DNA from: an uncultured Bacilli bacterium
GTDB taxonomy: Bacteria > Bacillota_I > Bacilli_A > RF39 > UBA660
Assembly: GCA_934101345.1 (NCBI GenBank)
Contig: CAKOQV010000001.1
Span: forward strand, 102,828-166,827
DNA length: 64,000 bases
Direction of reading: 5' to 3'
Shown here: piece after piece, positions 18,427 to 27,549 of the stretch
Layout of the letters: each line of letters opens with the position of its first letter
Position numbering within the stretch: position 1 is the stretch's first letter
The notes under the pieces: model-generated
What the model was told of the DNA's origin: nothing
What the model saw: only the letters and a program-made list of their open reading frames with translations
The model's database searches: none
Made by a program: the position numbers and the translations under genes

Positions 18427-18675
18427 ATGAAAAATACTTACATACCAGTAGAGGTAGTGCAAGAAGGTAAAAGAATTAGATGGCAAATGGATGTAACAAA
18501 TTTGGGACTTGAAGAGTTAATACTATTGAAAAATCAATTAAGTGGTGTATCAGTAGACTGCTTGGAGGCTGTTATTTATGATAGAACTTGTTCATCAACT
18601 TTTATATGTCAATTACATGAAGAAAAAAAACAAATAGGTAAAAGAAGAATTCAAAAGAAAATAAGAAGGAGATAG
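18427..18675 (+). CDS. Unknown 82-aa protein between the T-box and thrS
   Basis: A small soluble protein of 82 residues with a good GGGAGG ribosome site at 18412-18417. It holds three Cys (residues about 40, 58 and 63) and ends in a strongly basic tail, [11 protein letters not shown]. No signal peptide or membrane helix. It is the first gene under T-box control and lies 5 bp from thrS, whose ribosome site sits in its last codons, so the two are coupled. It does not resemble the TGS domain missing from this ThrRS. Function unknown; the basic tail could bind RNA. Confidence 0.7.
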   Translation: MKNTYIPVEVVQEGKRIRWQMDVTNLGLEELILLKNQLSGVSVDCLEAVIYDRTCSSTFICQLHEEKKQIGKRRIQKKIRRR

Positions 18676-18680
18676 ATAAT

Positions 18681-20435
18681 ATGATAAATATTAAAGAAAA
18701 TGAAGATTTAAGTAGACTAAATCACTCTTGTGCTCACTTGCTTGCACAAGCTGTAAAACACTTATATCCAAATGCTAAATTTTGGGTAGGACCAGTAATT
18801 GAAGAGGGATTCTATTACGATATCGATTTAGGAGATGAAGTAATAAAAGAAGAAGACTTACCAAAGATCGAAAAAGAAATGAAAAAAATATCTAAAGATG
18901 GTAAGAGAATATTAAGACATGAACTAACTAAAAAAGAAGCACTAGAAATGTTTCATGATGATCCATATAAAATAGATTTAATTAGTAGAATGGATGAAAA
19001 TGAACAAGTAATATCTTGTTATACTCAAGGAGACTTCACTGACCTTTGTCGTGGGCCTCATGTTGATACAGTAAAAGAATTAAAATACTTCAAACTAATC
19101 AAAGTATCCGGAGCCTATTGGAAGGCCGATTCAAATAATAAGATGCTTCAGAGAATATATGGAGTATGCTTTAGAAATGAAGAAGACTTAAATAATTATC
19201 TTCAAGAACTTGAAGATCGTAAAGCAAGAGATCATAGAAAGATAGGTAAAGACTTAGATATCTTTATGAATCATGATCTAGTAGGTAAGGGAATGCCTTT
19301 ATGGTTACCAAATGGTTCAATAGTAAGAAAAGAATTAGAAAATTATATCTATCATAAAGAGCAGAAGTTAGGTTATTCTCATGTGTATACACCTTGTGTT
19401 GGAACAGTAGACTTATATAAGACTTCAGGTCATTGGGATCATTATAAGGAAAATATGTTTCCTTCAATGAAAGTAGATGATGAAGAATTTGTACTAAGAC
19501 CAATGAACTGTCCACATCATATGTTAATCTATGGAAATACAATCCATTCATACCGTGAATTACCAATCAAAATAGGAGAGTTTGCTACTGACTTTAGATA
19601 TGAAGCTTCAGGAGCAGTAAAGGGTCTAGAAAGAGTAAGATGTATGTGTCAAAATGATGCTCATCTATTCGTAAGACCAGATCAAATAAAAGAACAGTTC
19701 AAAGAAGTAGTAAGCTTAATACTAGATGTCTATAGGGACTTTGGCTTAAAAAATTATACTTTCAGATTATCCCTTAGAGATCCTGAAGATAAACATAAAT
19801 ACTTTGATGATGATGAAATGTGGAATAATGCTGAAAATGAATTAAGAGAAGTACTTAATGAGATAGGAGTACCATATCATGAAGCTATCGGAGAAGCAGC
19901 CTTCTATGGACCTAAATTAGATGTTGAAGTAAAACCAGCAGTAGGTCCTGAAGTAACTCTATCAACTTGTCAATTAGATTTCTTATTACCAAGAAGATTT
20001 AACTTATCATATATAGATAGTAATGGTGAAAAGAAAGTACCAGTAGTTCTACATAGAGCTATATTTGGAACATTTGATAGATTTACTGCTTTCATTCTTG
20101 AAGAAACAAAAGGAGCCCTTCCATTATGGTTATCTCCAGTACAAATAAATATTATCCCAGTAAATAATGAATATCACTTAGAATATGCTACTAATTTATT
20201 AAATAAACTAAGAGATAAAGAGTTCCGTGTGGAATTAGATTCTCGTGATGAAAAAATGGGTTATAAAATAAGAGAGGCTCAAACTAGAAAGATACCATAC
20301 ACTCTAGTTCTAGGTAATAATGAAAGAGACAACGATACCATAACATATCGTAAATATGGTGAAGAATCTACTACTACAATGAGTACTGAAGAATTTATTA
20401 CTATGATTGAAAAACAAATAAAAGAATATAAATAA
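18681..20435 (+). CDS. thrS: Threonyl-tRNA synthetase lacking the TGS domain
   Basis: Charges tRNA-Thr. At 584 residues it is about 60 shorter than the usual bacterial form. It begins directly at the editing domain, with HSCAH at residues 12-16 and CRGPH near 120 forming the zinc-like editing site, so the N-terminal TGS domain is absent. The class II core has [26 protein letters not shown], a QNDAHLF segment and the [12 protein letters not shown] motif 3. A C-terminal anticodon-binding domain starts near residue 490. The start follows AGAAGGAG. It is regulated by the T-box upstream and followed by a long hairpin at 20439-20471. Confidence 0.96.
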   Translation: MINIKENEDLSRLNHSCAHLLAQAVKHLYPNAKFWVGPVIEEGFYYDIDLGDEVIKEEDLPKIEKEMKKISKDGKRILRHELTKKEALEMFHDDPYKIDLISRMDENEQVISCYTQGDFTDLCRGPHVDTVKELKYFKLIKVSGAYWKADSNNKMLQRIYGVCFRNEEDLNNYLQELEDRKARDHRKIGKDLDIFMNHDLVGKGMPLWLPNGSIVRKELENYIYHKEQKLGYSHVYTPCVGTVDLYKTSGHWDHYKENMFPSMKVDDEEFVLRPMNCPHHMLIYGNTIHSYRELPIKIGEFATDFRYEASGAVKGLERVRCMCQNDAHLFVRPDQIKEQFKEVVSLILDVYRDFGLKNYTFRLSLRDPEDKHKYFDDDEMWNNAENELREVLNEIGVPYHEAIGEAAFYGPKLDVEVKPAVGPEVTLSTCQLDFLLPRRFNLSYIDSNGEKKVPVVLHRAIFGTFDRFTAFILEETKGALPLWLSPVQINIIPVNNEYHLEYATNLLNKLRDKEFRVELDSRDEKMGYKIREAQTRKIPYTLVLGNNERDNDTITYRKYGEESTTTMSTEEFITMIEKQIKEYK

Positions 20436-20438
20436 CAT

Positions 20439-20471
20439 GAAAATGTAAGGTAATAATTACTTTACATTTTC
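20439..20471 (+). terminator. Long hairpin after thrS
   Basis: An almost perfect inverted repeat with about 15 pairs centred at 20455. There is no T run after it, so it may act as a transcript stabiliser or weak terminator. Confidence 0.5.
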
Positions 20472-20489
20472 TATATAAAAGGAGAAATT

Positions 20490-21005
20490 ATGACAAAAGA
20501 AGAACTATTGCAAAAATTAACAATAGTTAGTATGAATCATGCTGGTATTACTGCCTTAGATAAACCAATTATAGGCACTCATTCTTTAGCTACTTGTCTT
20601 GGAATACTTCTATATGATGAAGAACAGAAAATTGCTATTGTTGCTCATGCTACTACTGGGGATCCTAATATAGCTATGAATGAGGTATTAACTATCATTA
20701 AAGAAAATAATTTAGAATTTGCTAAATTTAAATATAAAGTATTTGATGGTTATTACAAAGAAGGGGCAGAATTTTATCATACTAAAGAAGAGATTGTTAA
20801 ATATATAAGGCTTAATATATTATTTAATATACCATTTAGTGAAGAGGAAATACCAAATACTGCTCTTATAAAGAATCCTAATCTTGAAGCCAACGAATTC
20901 TATTTTGATGCTTCGACTGGTAAGTTCGTAACTAGTGAGGTATTAGCACTTCTACTAGAAGATAGCACTATTACTGAAGATGTAACTAAACCAAGACATA
21001 GATAA
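20490..21005 (+). CDS. CheD-like protein with conserved Thr-Cys-His triad
   Basis: A cytoplasmic protein of 171 residues. The segment GTHSLATCLGILLYDEEQKI followed by AIVAHA resembles CheD glutamine deamidases. Thr30, Cys36 and His53 have exactly the spacing (6 and 17) of the Thr21-Cys27-His44 triad of Thermotoga CheD. The end, YFDASTGKFVTSEV, resembles the CheD C-terminal strand pair. CheD deamidates chemoreceptors, but no chemotaxis or receptor genes are in this window, so another target is likely. It is flanked by hairpins on both sides and lies between thrS and cca. Assignment rests on motif spacing only. Confidence 0.5.
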   Translation: MTKEELLQKLTIVSMNHAGITALDKPIIGTHSLATCLGILLYDEEQKIAIVAHATTGDPNIAMNEVLTIIKENNLEFAKFKYKVFDGYYKEGAEFYHTKEEIVKYIRLNILFNIPFSEEEIPNTALIKNPNLEANEFYFDASTGKFVTSEVLALLLEDSTITEDVTKPRHR

Positions 21006-21012
21006 TAAATAT

Positions 21013-21052
21013 AAAAGTGTGTAAAGTATAATAATTACTTTGCATTTTTTCT
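21013..21052 (+). terminator. Terminator after the CheD-like gene
   Basis: Imperfect arms 21013-21028 and 21036-21050 with a 7-nt loop, the right arm ending in six T residues. Confidence 0.55.
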
Positions 21053-21083
21053 ATCTATTTGCTATAATATAAGTGGAGGTAAT

Positions 21084-22175
21084 ATGAAAGAAAAAGCACT
21101 TGAAGTATTAAAAAAATTATCTGAACACAACTATGAATCCTACCTAGTCGGAGGTTATCCTAGAGATCTAATATTAGGAAGAAAAACTAATGATATAGAT
21201 ATTTGTACAAGTGCCACTCCTAAAGAAATATTAGAAATATTTGATAATGTTATTGTATCAGATATGCAATATGGATCTGTAGTAATTGTATATAAAGGTT
21301 GTAAGTTTGATACTACTACATTTAGAAAAGAAATAAAGTATGAAAGTAATCGAAAACCGGTAAAGATAAAATATATCAAAGACATCAAAAAAGATCTTTT
21401 ACGAAGGGACTTTACTATCAATACTCAATGTATTGATAAAAATGATAACTTACTAGATATATTAAATGTAAGAAGTGATTTAGATAATAAATTACTTAAA
21501 ACAGTGGGTAATCCTAGATATCGTATTAAAGAAGATTCTCTTAGAATACTTAGATGTATAAGATTTGCTACTATACTGGATTTTGATATAGAAGAAAAAA
21601 CTAAATACTTCTTAACTAAATATAGTTATCTATTAAAATCATTATCTATAAATAGAAAGAAAGAAGAACTAGATAAAATATTCCTATCTAAGAATAAAGA
21701 AAGAGGAAGAAGTCTACTATTAGAATTAAATCTTACTAATGCTTTAGATTTAGATAAACTAGCTACAATTACTATGTGTACTGATCTTACAGGTATTTGG
21801 TGTCAGCTAGAAGTAGATGATATATATCCATTTACTAAAGTAGAGAAAGAGCAAATGTCTAAGTTAAGAGAACTATTAAAGTATGATAAAATAGATAACT
21901 ATCTACTATATAAATATGGTTTGTATCTATGTACTGTCTATGCTGAAATAAAAGGTATACCAAGAAGAAAAATAAATACTATGTATTCTAAATTACCAAT
22001 ACTTACAAGAAGAGATATAAATGTAACTGGTGAAGAAATATCTATGATATTAAATAAACCTCCTGGTAAATATATTAAAGATATACTTGATGATATAGAG
22101 GTAAATATATTAAATAGTAGTATTGGTAATGATAAAGAAGAAATAACTAAATATATTAAAGATAAATACTTATAG
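21084..22175 (+). CDS. cca: CCA tRNA nucleotidyltransferase
   Basis: Adds or repairs the CCA end of tRNA. The class II polymerase-beta fold is clear: YLVGGYPRDLILGR (residues 19-32), NDIDICTSATP with the catalytic Asp pair, TFRKE, LLRRDFTIN and RIKEDSLRILRCIRFA. At 363 residues it is slightly shorter than Bacillus Cca (397), mainly in the C-terminal helical region. A TGGAGG ribosome site precedes the ATG. It is followed by a repeat copy. Confidence 0.93.
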   Translation: MKEKALEVLKKLSEHNYESYLVGGYPRDLILGRKTNDIDICTSATPKEILEIFDNVIVSDMQYGSVVIVYKGCKFDTTTFRKEIKYESNRKPVKIKYIKDIKKDLLRRDFTINTQCIDKNDNLLDILNVRSDLDNKLLKTVGNPRYRIKEDSLRILRCIRFATILDFDIEEKTKYFLTKYSYLLKSLSINRKKEELDKIFLSKNKERGRSLLLELNLTNALDLDKLATITMCTDLTGIWCQLEVDDIYPFTKVEKEQMSKLRELLKYDKIDNYLLYKYGLYLCTVYAEIKGIPRRKINTMYSKLPILTRRDINVTGEEISMILNKPPGKYIKDILDDIEVNILNSSIGNDKEEITKYIKDKYL

Positions 22176-22200
22176 AAATATAGGTATTTTTTATATATAT

Positions 22201-22283
22201 CCCCCTTAAGCCTGTAGTCTTTCGGGGCAAAAGAAAGCCTTAAGTAAAGTCTTTCTTTTGAACATTTTTGGGTACTAAACCAA
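22201..22283 (+). repeat. Double-hairpin repeat, copy 4 (group B)
   Basis: Hairpin 1 (22201-22210/22219-22227) has a CCCC/GGGG foot, an internal mismatch and AAG/CTT closing loop CCTGTAGT. Hairpin 2 is AAAAGAAAG (22229-22237) with CTTTCTTTT (22251-22259), perfect 9 bp, with a 13-nt loop CCTTAAGTAAAGT. The tail begins GAACATTTTTGGGTA. Confidence 0.75.
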
Positions 22284-22306
22284 ATAAAAAGTACATAATT
22301 ATTACT

Positions 22307-22930
22307 ATGAAATACTTATATATAATAATATTACTTTTTATAATGACTGGATGCACTTTTTCAAATGATTATAAGGAAGACTATAATATTCTTGAAGATA
22401 ATTCTATTAGATTTATTAAGAGTGATGCTAGTATATCTTTCTTAATAAATAAGGATAATACTTTTTATCTTCTAGTGTTAAATGGGACTACTATTACTGA
22501 TACTGACTATTTAATAAAAATAGATAATACTAAGTATAACATTAACTATACTGAAGAATATCTACTAAAAGATACTTTAGTACTACAAGATATCATATTT
22601 AAAATAAATGATAAAATAGAAATAATACTAAATAATAAAACATTTTGCATATACCTAGATAGATTAAATAAAGATAATTTTTTAGAATGTGATTTTATAT
22701 ATTTATATGATATTGATAAAGACTTCTATATAACAATAGATAGTAACCTTTTAGTACTCTTTTATGATGCTTATACTAAGTTTAATTATAAATTCATGTA
22801 TGAACTCTCTAAAGTATGGATAGATTCATATACCATAAGTAATGATAGTTATACCACATTAACTATCTATGAAGATAATTTCTATGTTTCTTCATATAAA
22901 ATAAGAGGTAAAACTATTCACAAAAAATAA
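22307..22930 (+). CDS. Lipoprotein of unknown function
   Basis: A frame is open from a TTG at 22268, but the ATG at 22307 gives a proper lipoprotein signal: MKYLYIIILLF, then Ile-Met-Thr-Gly-Cys with Cys16 as the lipidation site. I therefore take 22307 (207 aa); no strong ribosome site is visible. The mature protein is rich in Asp, Asn, Tyr and Ile and probably forms beta-strands. No family recognised. It lies between cca and the TseB-like/dnaD/nth cluster. Confidence 0.65.
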   Translation: MKYLYIIILLFIMTGCTFSNDYKEDYNILEDNSIRFIKSDASISFLINKDNTFYLLVLNGTTITDTDYLIKIDNTKYNINYTEEYLLKDTLVLQDIIFKINDKIEIILNNKTFCIYLDRLNKDNFLECDFIYLYDIDKDFYITIDSNLLVLFYDAYTKFNYKFMYELSKVWIDSYTISNDSYTTLTIYEDNFYVSSYKIRGKTIHKK

Positions 22931-22968
22931 AAAAAATGATACAATTTATTATATGGAGGAGAAGTAGT

Positions 22969-23370
22969 ATGAATAAAAAAGTATTAATAACCATTTTAAT
23001 AACTATAATTCTTCTCATATTTAGTATAATTCTATATCCTGTAATAAAAAATAATAATTATCAAAAGAAATTACTAAATAATATTTATGAAAATACTAAT
23101 CTAAAAGATATAAAATATTTAAATAAAGATAATAACTACTACATAATAAAAACTAAAGATAAAGTACTAGTTTTAGATTTAAATTATGAAGAAGTATATA
23201 GTATAAGTACTAGTGAAATAAAGATGGGTAATTTAGATTTATCTTATACAAGAAATAGTTTATACTATAAAGAAAGAATAAGAAAAAATAATAAATTAAC
23301 ATACAAATATTATGATATAAAAACAAATGAAGAAGTATTTACTAGTGTACTAGGAGGTTCCAATGAATGA
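22969..23370 (+). CDS. TseB-like (YpmB/DUF5590) membrane-anchored protein
   Basis: A 133-residue protein. One N-terminal helix (residues about 5-23) is followed by an extracellular domain with two repeated YxVKT-like strand patterns. An in-frame ATG at 22936 exists, but the GGAGGAG site at 22954-22960 supports 22969. In Bacillus, ypmB (tseB) precedes dnaD and nth with aspB and asnS in between. Here the same neighbours follow directly, so position supports the TseB-like call. TseB works with the penicillin-binding protein PBP2A in wall elongation. Sequence support is modest. Confidence 0.5.
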   Translation: MNKKVLITILITIILLIFSIILYPVIKNNNYQKKLLNNIYENTNLKDIKYLNKDNNYYIIKTKDKVLVLDLNYEEVYSISTSEIKMGNLDLSYTRNSLYYKERIRKNNKLTYKYYDIKTNEEVFTSVLGGSNE

Positions 23371-24007
23371 GATAGAAAATATATTAAAAGAAAAACCAAT
23401 TGTATTACCAAGATATTTATTTAATTACTATCTTAGATTAGGTATTACTCCTGAAGAATTAATAATTTTAATATTTGTTATGGATAAAGGTAATAAGGTA
23501 ATATATAATCCATTAGAATTAAGTGAAGAACTAGGAATGGATAAGTTCAAAGTAATGGAATTATTAAATAGTTTAAATGAAAAAAAGATTATATCTATTA
23601 CTGTAGAAAAAGAAAATAATAAGAGTGAAGAATATATATCATTAGAATTACTTTATAAAAAAATAGCTAATATATTAATAGATAAAAAAGAAGATAAAAC
23701 ACTAGATAATAGTGATATATTCTCTATATTTGAAAAGGAGTTTGGTAGAACAATTTCCTCAATGGAATGTCAGATAATTAAAGGTTGGATAGATGATGGC
23801 TTTTCTCACGAGTTAATAATGGAAGGTTTAAAAGAGGCTATATATAATGGTGTAACAAGTCTTAGATATATTGAAAAGATATTATATGAATGGCGTAAAA
23901 AAGGATATAAGAATAAAAAAGATATACAAGAGGCTAAAGAAAAGTACCGTGAAAGTAAAAAAGAAACTAAAGACTATTTCTTTTATGATTGGATAAATGA
24001 TGATTAA
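23363..24007 (+). CDS. dnaD: DnaD-domain replication initiation protein
   Basis: A 214-residue protein. The N-terminal winged-helix region covers residues about 10-85 (LPRYLFNYYLRLGITPEELIIL). The C-terminal DnaD/DnaB-II domain covers about 120-185, with FEKEFGRTISSMECQIIKGW and the diagnostic YIEKILYEW (YxxxIxxxW) motif. DnaD helps open the origin and load the replicative helicase in low-GC Gram-positives. It overlaps the preceding gene by 8 bp and nth by 11 bp, so the three genes are tightly coupled. Confidence 0.9.
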   Translation: MNEIENILKEKPIVLPRYLFNYYLRLGITPEELIILIFVMDKGNKVIYNPLELSEELGMDKFKVMELLNSLNEKKIISITVEKENNKSEEYISLELLYKKIANILIDKKEDKTLDNSDIFSIFEKEFGRTISSMECQIIKGWIDDGFSHELIMEGLKEAIYNGVTSLRYIEKILYEWRKKGYKNKKDIQEAKEKYRESKKETKDYFFYDWINDD

Positions 24008-24635
24008 TAAGATATTAGATTATTTAGATGAATTATATCCTAACCCCAAGTGTGAACTAGAATATACTAAAGACTATGAATTATTAATAGCTATAGTAAT
24101 GAGTGCTCAAACTACTGATAAAAGAGTTAATATGGTAAATAAAGTTTTATTTAAGAAGTATCAGAGCGTTAAAGAGTTATCAGAGGCTAGTCTTGAAGAT
24201 ATAGAAAAAATAATTAAACCAATAGGTACTTATAAAAAGAAGGCTGTATTTATTAAAGAAATAGCTACTAAATTAATAAATGATAATATTAAAGTTATTC
24301 CAAATGATAGAGAATATTTAAGTTCTTTTCCTGGAGTGGGTAGAAAAACGATAAATGTCTTTTTATCAGTTATTTATAATGAACCTTTAGTAGCAGTGGA
24401 TACTCATGTAAATAGAGTAAGTAAAAGACTTAAACTAGCTAAAGATGGTGATGATGTCCTTGAGGTAGAAAAGAAACTTATGAAGAAAATACCTAAAGAT
24501 AAATGGAATAAAGTTCATCATCAGTTAGTTTTCTTTGGTAGATATAAATGTAAGAGTATTAGTCCTTTGTGTACTGATTGTAAATTAAAAGATATATGTA
24601 AATATTATTCTGTTCACTCTAAGCCAAGGTCTTAG
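23997..24635 (+). CDS. nth: Endonuclease III (DNA glycosylase/AP lyase)
   Basis: Removes oxidised pyrimidines from DNA. The 212-residue protein has the helix-hairpin-helix FPGVGRKTIN with the catalytic Lys near residue 117, the catalytic Asp in VAVDTHVNR, and the C-terminal [4Fe-4S] cluster, a C-x6-C-x2-C-x5-C pattern in CKSISPLCTDCKLKDIC. Two adjacent ATG codons (23997 and 24000) could both start it. The last codons and stop form the left part of repeat copy 5, so the gene's 3' end has been built from, or adapted to, the repeat. Confidence 0.95.
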   Translation: MMINKILDYLDELYPNPKCELEYTKDYELLIAIVMSAQTTDKRVNMVNKVLFKKYQSVKELSEASLEDIEKIIKPIGTYKKKAVFIKEIATKLINDNIKVIPNDREYLSSFPGVGRKTINVFLSVIYNEPLVAVDTHVNRVSKRLKLAKDGDDVLEVEKKLMKKIPKDKWNKVHHQLVFFGRYKCKSISPLCTDCKLKDICKYYSVHSKPRS

Positions 24636-24692
24636 AGTGTTATTTATAGCCTGCTTCTCAGTCTATAAATAAATATCAGCCATATCCATTAT
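24615..24692 (+). repeat. Double-hairpin repeat, copy 5 (group A), overlapping the nth stop
   Basis: Hairpin 1: CACTCTAAG (24615-24623) and CTTAGAGTG (24631-24639), perfect 9 bp, loop CCAAGGT. Hairpin 2: TTATTTATAG (24640-24649) and CTATAAATAA (24663-24672), perfect 10 bp, loop CCTGCTTCTCAGT. The hairpins abut. The nth stop codon (24633-24635) lies in hairpin 1. The tail contains AGCCATA as in copies 1 and 8. Confidence 0.85.
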
Positions 24693-24732
24693 ATTCGGGG
24701 TGAATACTAAATTAAAAGGAAAGGAACAAATT

Positions 24733-25596
24733 ATGAATACTAAGTTAAATGATATAGAAAATAAGTCAGTAAAGAAAATAGTGAAATTTAAAAGAATATA
24801 TATAGAAATAACTAATGTATGTAATTTAAATTGTTCTTTTTGTAGTAAATCAAGTAAATCAAATAGAGAGATGACTTCCGAAGAATTTAAAGAAGTATTA
24901 AGTAAAATAAATAACTATACAGATTATATATATCTTCATGTAAAGGGAGAACCACTTACTCACCATAACTTGGATAAGATACTAGATATCACTAAAGAAT
25001 ATAATAAAAAAGTATGTATTACTACCAATGGTGTATTTCTAAAAGATAGATTACCTATATTAAAAAAATATGATAATATCTATCAAATAAACATATCTTT
25101 ACATAGTGAAAATAATAAAAAAAATTATCTTGAAGATATAATATCTTCAGTAAATGAGATATCTTCATATATAAGCTACCGTTTTTGGACATTAGATAAT
25201 AATAAGATGGATAATAAAACCAAAGAATATATCAAAGTATTAAAAGAAGTCTATAATAAAGAAGAAATATATGATGGTATAAAACTAAAAGATAAAGTAT
25301 ATTTAAGTTTAGATAATAAATTTACTTGGCCAAGTATAAATAATGATTATTATAATGAAAGAGGTACTTGTCTAGGAGCTAAAACTCAGTTAGCTATATT
25401 ATCTGATGGTACAGTTAGTGTCTGCTGTCTAGATAGTGAAGGAGTATCAAATTTAGGTAATATTTATTTAAGTACTATGGAAGATATTCTGGCTAGTGAT
25501 AAATATCAAAATATTCTAAAAGGTTTTAATGATCATAAAGTATATTTAGATATATGCAAACATTGTTCATATAAAGAAAGATTTGATAAAAAGTAG
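24733..25596 (+). CDS. Radical SAM protein with SPASM-like C-terminus
   Basis: A cytoplasmic iron-sulfur enzyme of 287 residues. CNLNCSFC near residues 27-34 is the radical SAM CxxxCxxC cluster motif, followed by a GEP segment (VKGEPLTHHNLD). The C-terminal part has Cys in TCLGAKTQLAILSDGTVSVC, CC, then ICKHC, a short SPASM-like auxiliary cluster region with GNIY. Such proteins modify peptides or act as anaerobic maturases; the substrate is unknown. A GTG at 24700 begins a duplicated MNTKL-coding stretch, but the AAGGAAAGG site favours 24733. A terminator follows. Confidence 0.8.
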   Translation: MNTKLNDIENKSVKKIVKFKRIYIEITNVCNLNCSFCSKSSKSNREMTSEEFKEVLSKINNYTDYIYLHVKGEPLTHHNLDKILDITKEYNKKVCITTNGVFLKDRLPILKKYDNIYQINISLHSENNKKNYLEDIISSVNEISSYISYRFWTLDNNKMDNKTKEYIKVLKEVYNKEEIYDGIKLKDKVYLSLDNKFTWPSINNDYYNERGTCLGAKTQLAILSDGTVSVCCLDSEGVSNLGNIYLSTMEDILASDKYQNILKGFNDHKVYLDICKHCSYKERFDKK

Positions 25597-25613
25597 CAGA
25601 TAAATTTGTAAAT

Positions 25614-25655
25614 AAAAAGTAAATAATTAGTAAAAACTTTTTACTTTTTTTCTTT
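25614..25655 (+). terminator. Terminator after the radical SAM gene
   Basis: AAAAAGTAAA (25614-25623) pairs with TTTACTTTTT (25640-25649), followed by more T residues. Confidence 0.65.
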
Positions 25656-25686
25656 TGTGATATACTAAGTATAGGTGAGGTACAAT

Positions 25687-27495
25687 ATGTGTGGAATAAA
25701 TGGAATAATAAGCAAAGAAAAAGACAAAGATAAATTAATAAAAGAAATGAATAAAAAAATAGTTCATCGTGGACCTGATGCTGAAGGTATATATGTAGAT
25801 GATAATGTTGCTTTAGGTCAAAGAAGATTATCAATAATCGATCTTGAGGGTGGTAATCAGCCTATATATAATAAAGATAAAAGTATTTTAATAGTATATA
25901 ATGGTGAAGTATATAATTATAAAGAATTAAAAGAAGAATTAACTGAATACGAGTTTCAAACAAACTCTGATACTGAAGTAATATTACATGGATATGAAAA
26001 GTGGGGTAAAGAATTACCTAAAAAGTTAAGAGGTATGTTTGCATATGCTATCTACGATAAGAATAAAAATGAAATATTTATATCTAGAGATCATTTTGGT
26101 ATTAAACCATTATACTATTATCAAAATAAAGATGTAATATTATTTGGTTCAGAAATAAAAAGTTTTTTAGCTCATCCTAAATTTAAAAAAGAATTAAATA
26201 AAGAGTTAATAGGGCCATATCTAACATTTAGTTTTACTCCAACAGATGAAACATTCTTTAAAGATGTTTATAGATTGCCTGGTGGTCACTCTATGACTAT
26301 TAATGTTAAGACTAAGAAAATAAAAATAGAAAGATATTTTAAAGTTGAGTTTTCTAATACTAAAGAAAGTTTTGATGAGGTAGTAGAGGAAATCTCTAAA
26401 GCAATGAATGATTCAGTAAAACATCATTTAATAAGTGATGTTGAAGTTGGTTCTTTCCTTTCTAGCGGTGTTGATTCTTCTTACTTAGTAAGTTTAGCAA
26501 AACCAGATAAAACTTATACTATTGGTTTTGATTTAGCTAAATATAGTGAAATAGAATATGCTAAAGATTTAACTGATAAATTAAAAATAAAGAATATTAG
26601 TGAAAAAATATCTAAAGAAGAATATATGAAAGCTATTCCGGATGTCTACTACCACATGGATGAACCAACTGCTGATGGCTGTGCAATAGCGGTATACTTC
26701 TTATCAAGACTTGCTAGTAAAGATGTAAAAGTAGTACTATCAGGAGAAGGAGCTGATGAGTTCTTTGGAGGCTATAATAGTTATGATGATAACTTCTATA
26801 CTAAATTACCATTATTTGTAAGAAAGACACTTGCTAGTATTTGTAAAGTTTTACCTAAAAATAAAATAACTAGATATATAATAAGAAGAGGAATGTCAAT
26901 AGAAGAATCTTATGTTAGTATAAATAGAACTTATTATGATGATGAATTAAAAGATGTACTAAAATATAAAAATTATATAAAAAATAAAGATATAACTAAA
27001 GAAGTATATGAAGAATATAAAGATTATGATAAATTAAATAAAATGCTTGCAGTAGATATAAGATATTGGTTAAGTAATAATATTCTTACTATTGTAGATA
27101 GAATGACTATGGCTCATTCTATAGAATCTAGAGTACCATTTACTGATATAGATGTTTTTAAAATATCTAGTATATTACCAAAGAAATATAAAGTAAGTGA
27201 AGGTACTACTAAAGTGGCTTTAAGAGAGGCTGCTAAAAAGGTAATACCAAATGATGCTTATAAAAAGAAAAAACTAGGTTTTCCTGTACCAATTAGAGAA
27301 TGGATAAGAGAAGATGATTTCTATAACGAAATAAAAAATACATTTAATACTGATATATCTAAAGAATTATTTAATACGGATTATCTAATGAAAATATTAG
27401 ATGAACATAAGAATAAGGTAAAAGATAATTATCGTAGAATATGGGCTGTATATAGTTTCTTAAAATGGTATGAAGAATACTTCATAAAAAGATAA
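25687..27495 (+). CDS. asnB: Asparagine synthase (glutamine-hydrolysing)
   Basis: Makes asparagine from aspartate, glutamine and ATP. The N-terminal glutaminase needs Cys as residue 2, and the ATG at 25687 gives Met-Cys-Gly-Ile-Asn-Gly, so the upstream in-frame GTG (25675) is not the start; AGGTGAGG is its ribosome site. The glutaminase domain (RGPDAEG, GQRRLSIIDL, YNGEVYN, SDTEV) covers residues 1-200. The synthetase domain has the PP-loop SSGVDSSYL, then SGEGADEFFGGY. At 602 residues it is in the range of AsnB/AsnO enzymes. It could also amidate wall components in some species; asparagine synthesis is the default. Confidence 0.92.
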   Translation: MCGINGIISKEKDKDKLIKEMNKKIVHRGPDAEGIYVDDNVALGQRRLSIIDLEGGNQPIYNKDKSILIVYNGEVYNYKELKEELTEYEFQTNSDTEVILHGYEKWGKELPKKLRGMFAYAIYDKNKNEIFISRDHFGIKPLYYYQNKDVILFGSEIKSFLAHPKFKKELNKELIGPYLTFSFTPTDETFFKDVYRLPGGHSMTINVKTKKIKIERYFKVEFSNTKESFDEVVEEISKAMNDSVKHHLISDVEVGSFLSSGVDSSYLVSLAKPDKTYTIGFDLAKYSEIEYAKDLTDKLKIKNISEKISKEEYMKAIPDVYYHMDEPTADGCAIAVYFLSRLASKDVKVVLSGEGADEFFGGYNSYDDNFYTKLPLFVRKTLASICKVLPKNKITRYIIRRGMSIEESYVSINRTYYDDELKDVLKYKNYIKNKDITKEVYEEYKDYDKLNKMLAVDIRYWLSNNILTIVDRMTMAHSIESRVPFTDIDVFKISSILPKKYKVSEGTTKVALREAAKKVIPNDAYKKKKLGFPVPIREWIREDDFYNEIKNTFNTDISKELFNTDYLMKILDEHKNKVKDNYRRIWAVYSFLKWYEEYFIKR

Positions 27496-27549
27496 TAAAA
27501 AGCTTTTTATCCTTAATTAATTATGATATAATATCGCATGAGGTATAAT

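Noticed and set aside
24700..24749. Duplicated GAATACTAARTTAAA around the radical SAM start as a regulatory repeat
   Set aside because: Two copies 33 bp apart with one difference duplicate the MNTKL codons; local slippage explains it and no other signal supports regulation.
27494..27511. ATAAAAAGCTTTTTAT palindrome after asnB as an operator
   Set aside because: Simple A/T palindrome that more likely acts as a weak terminator.
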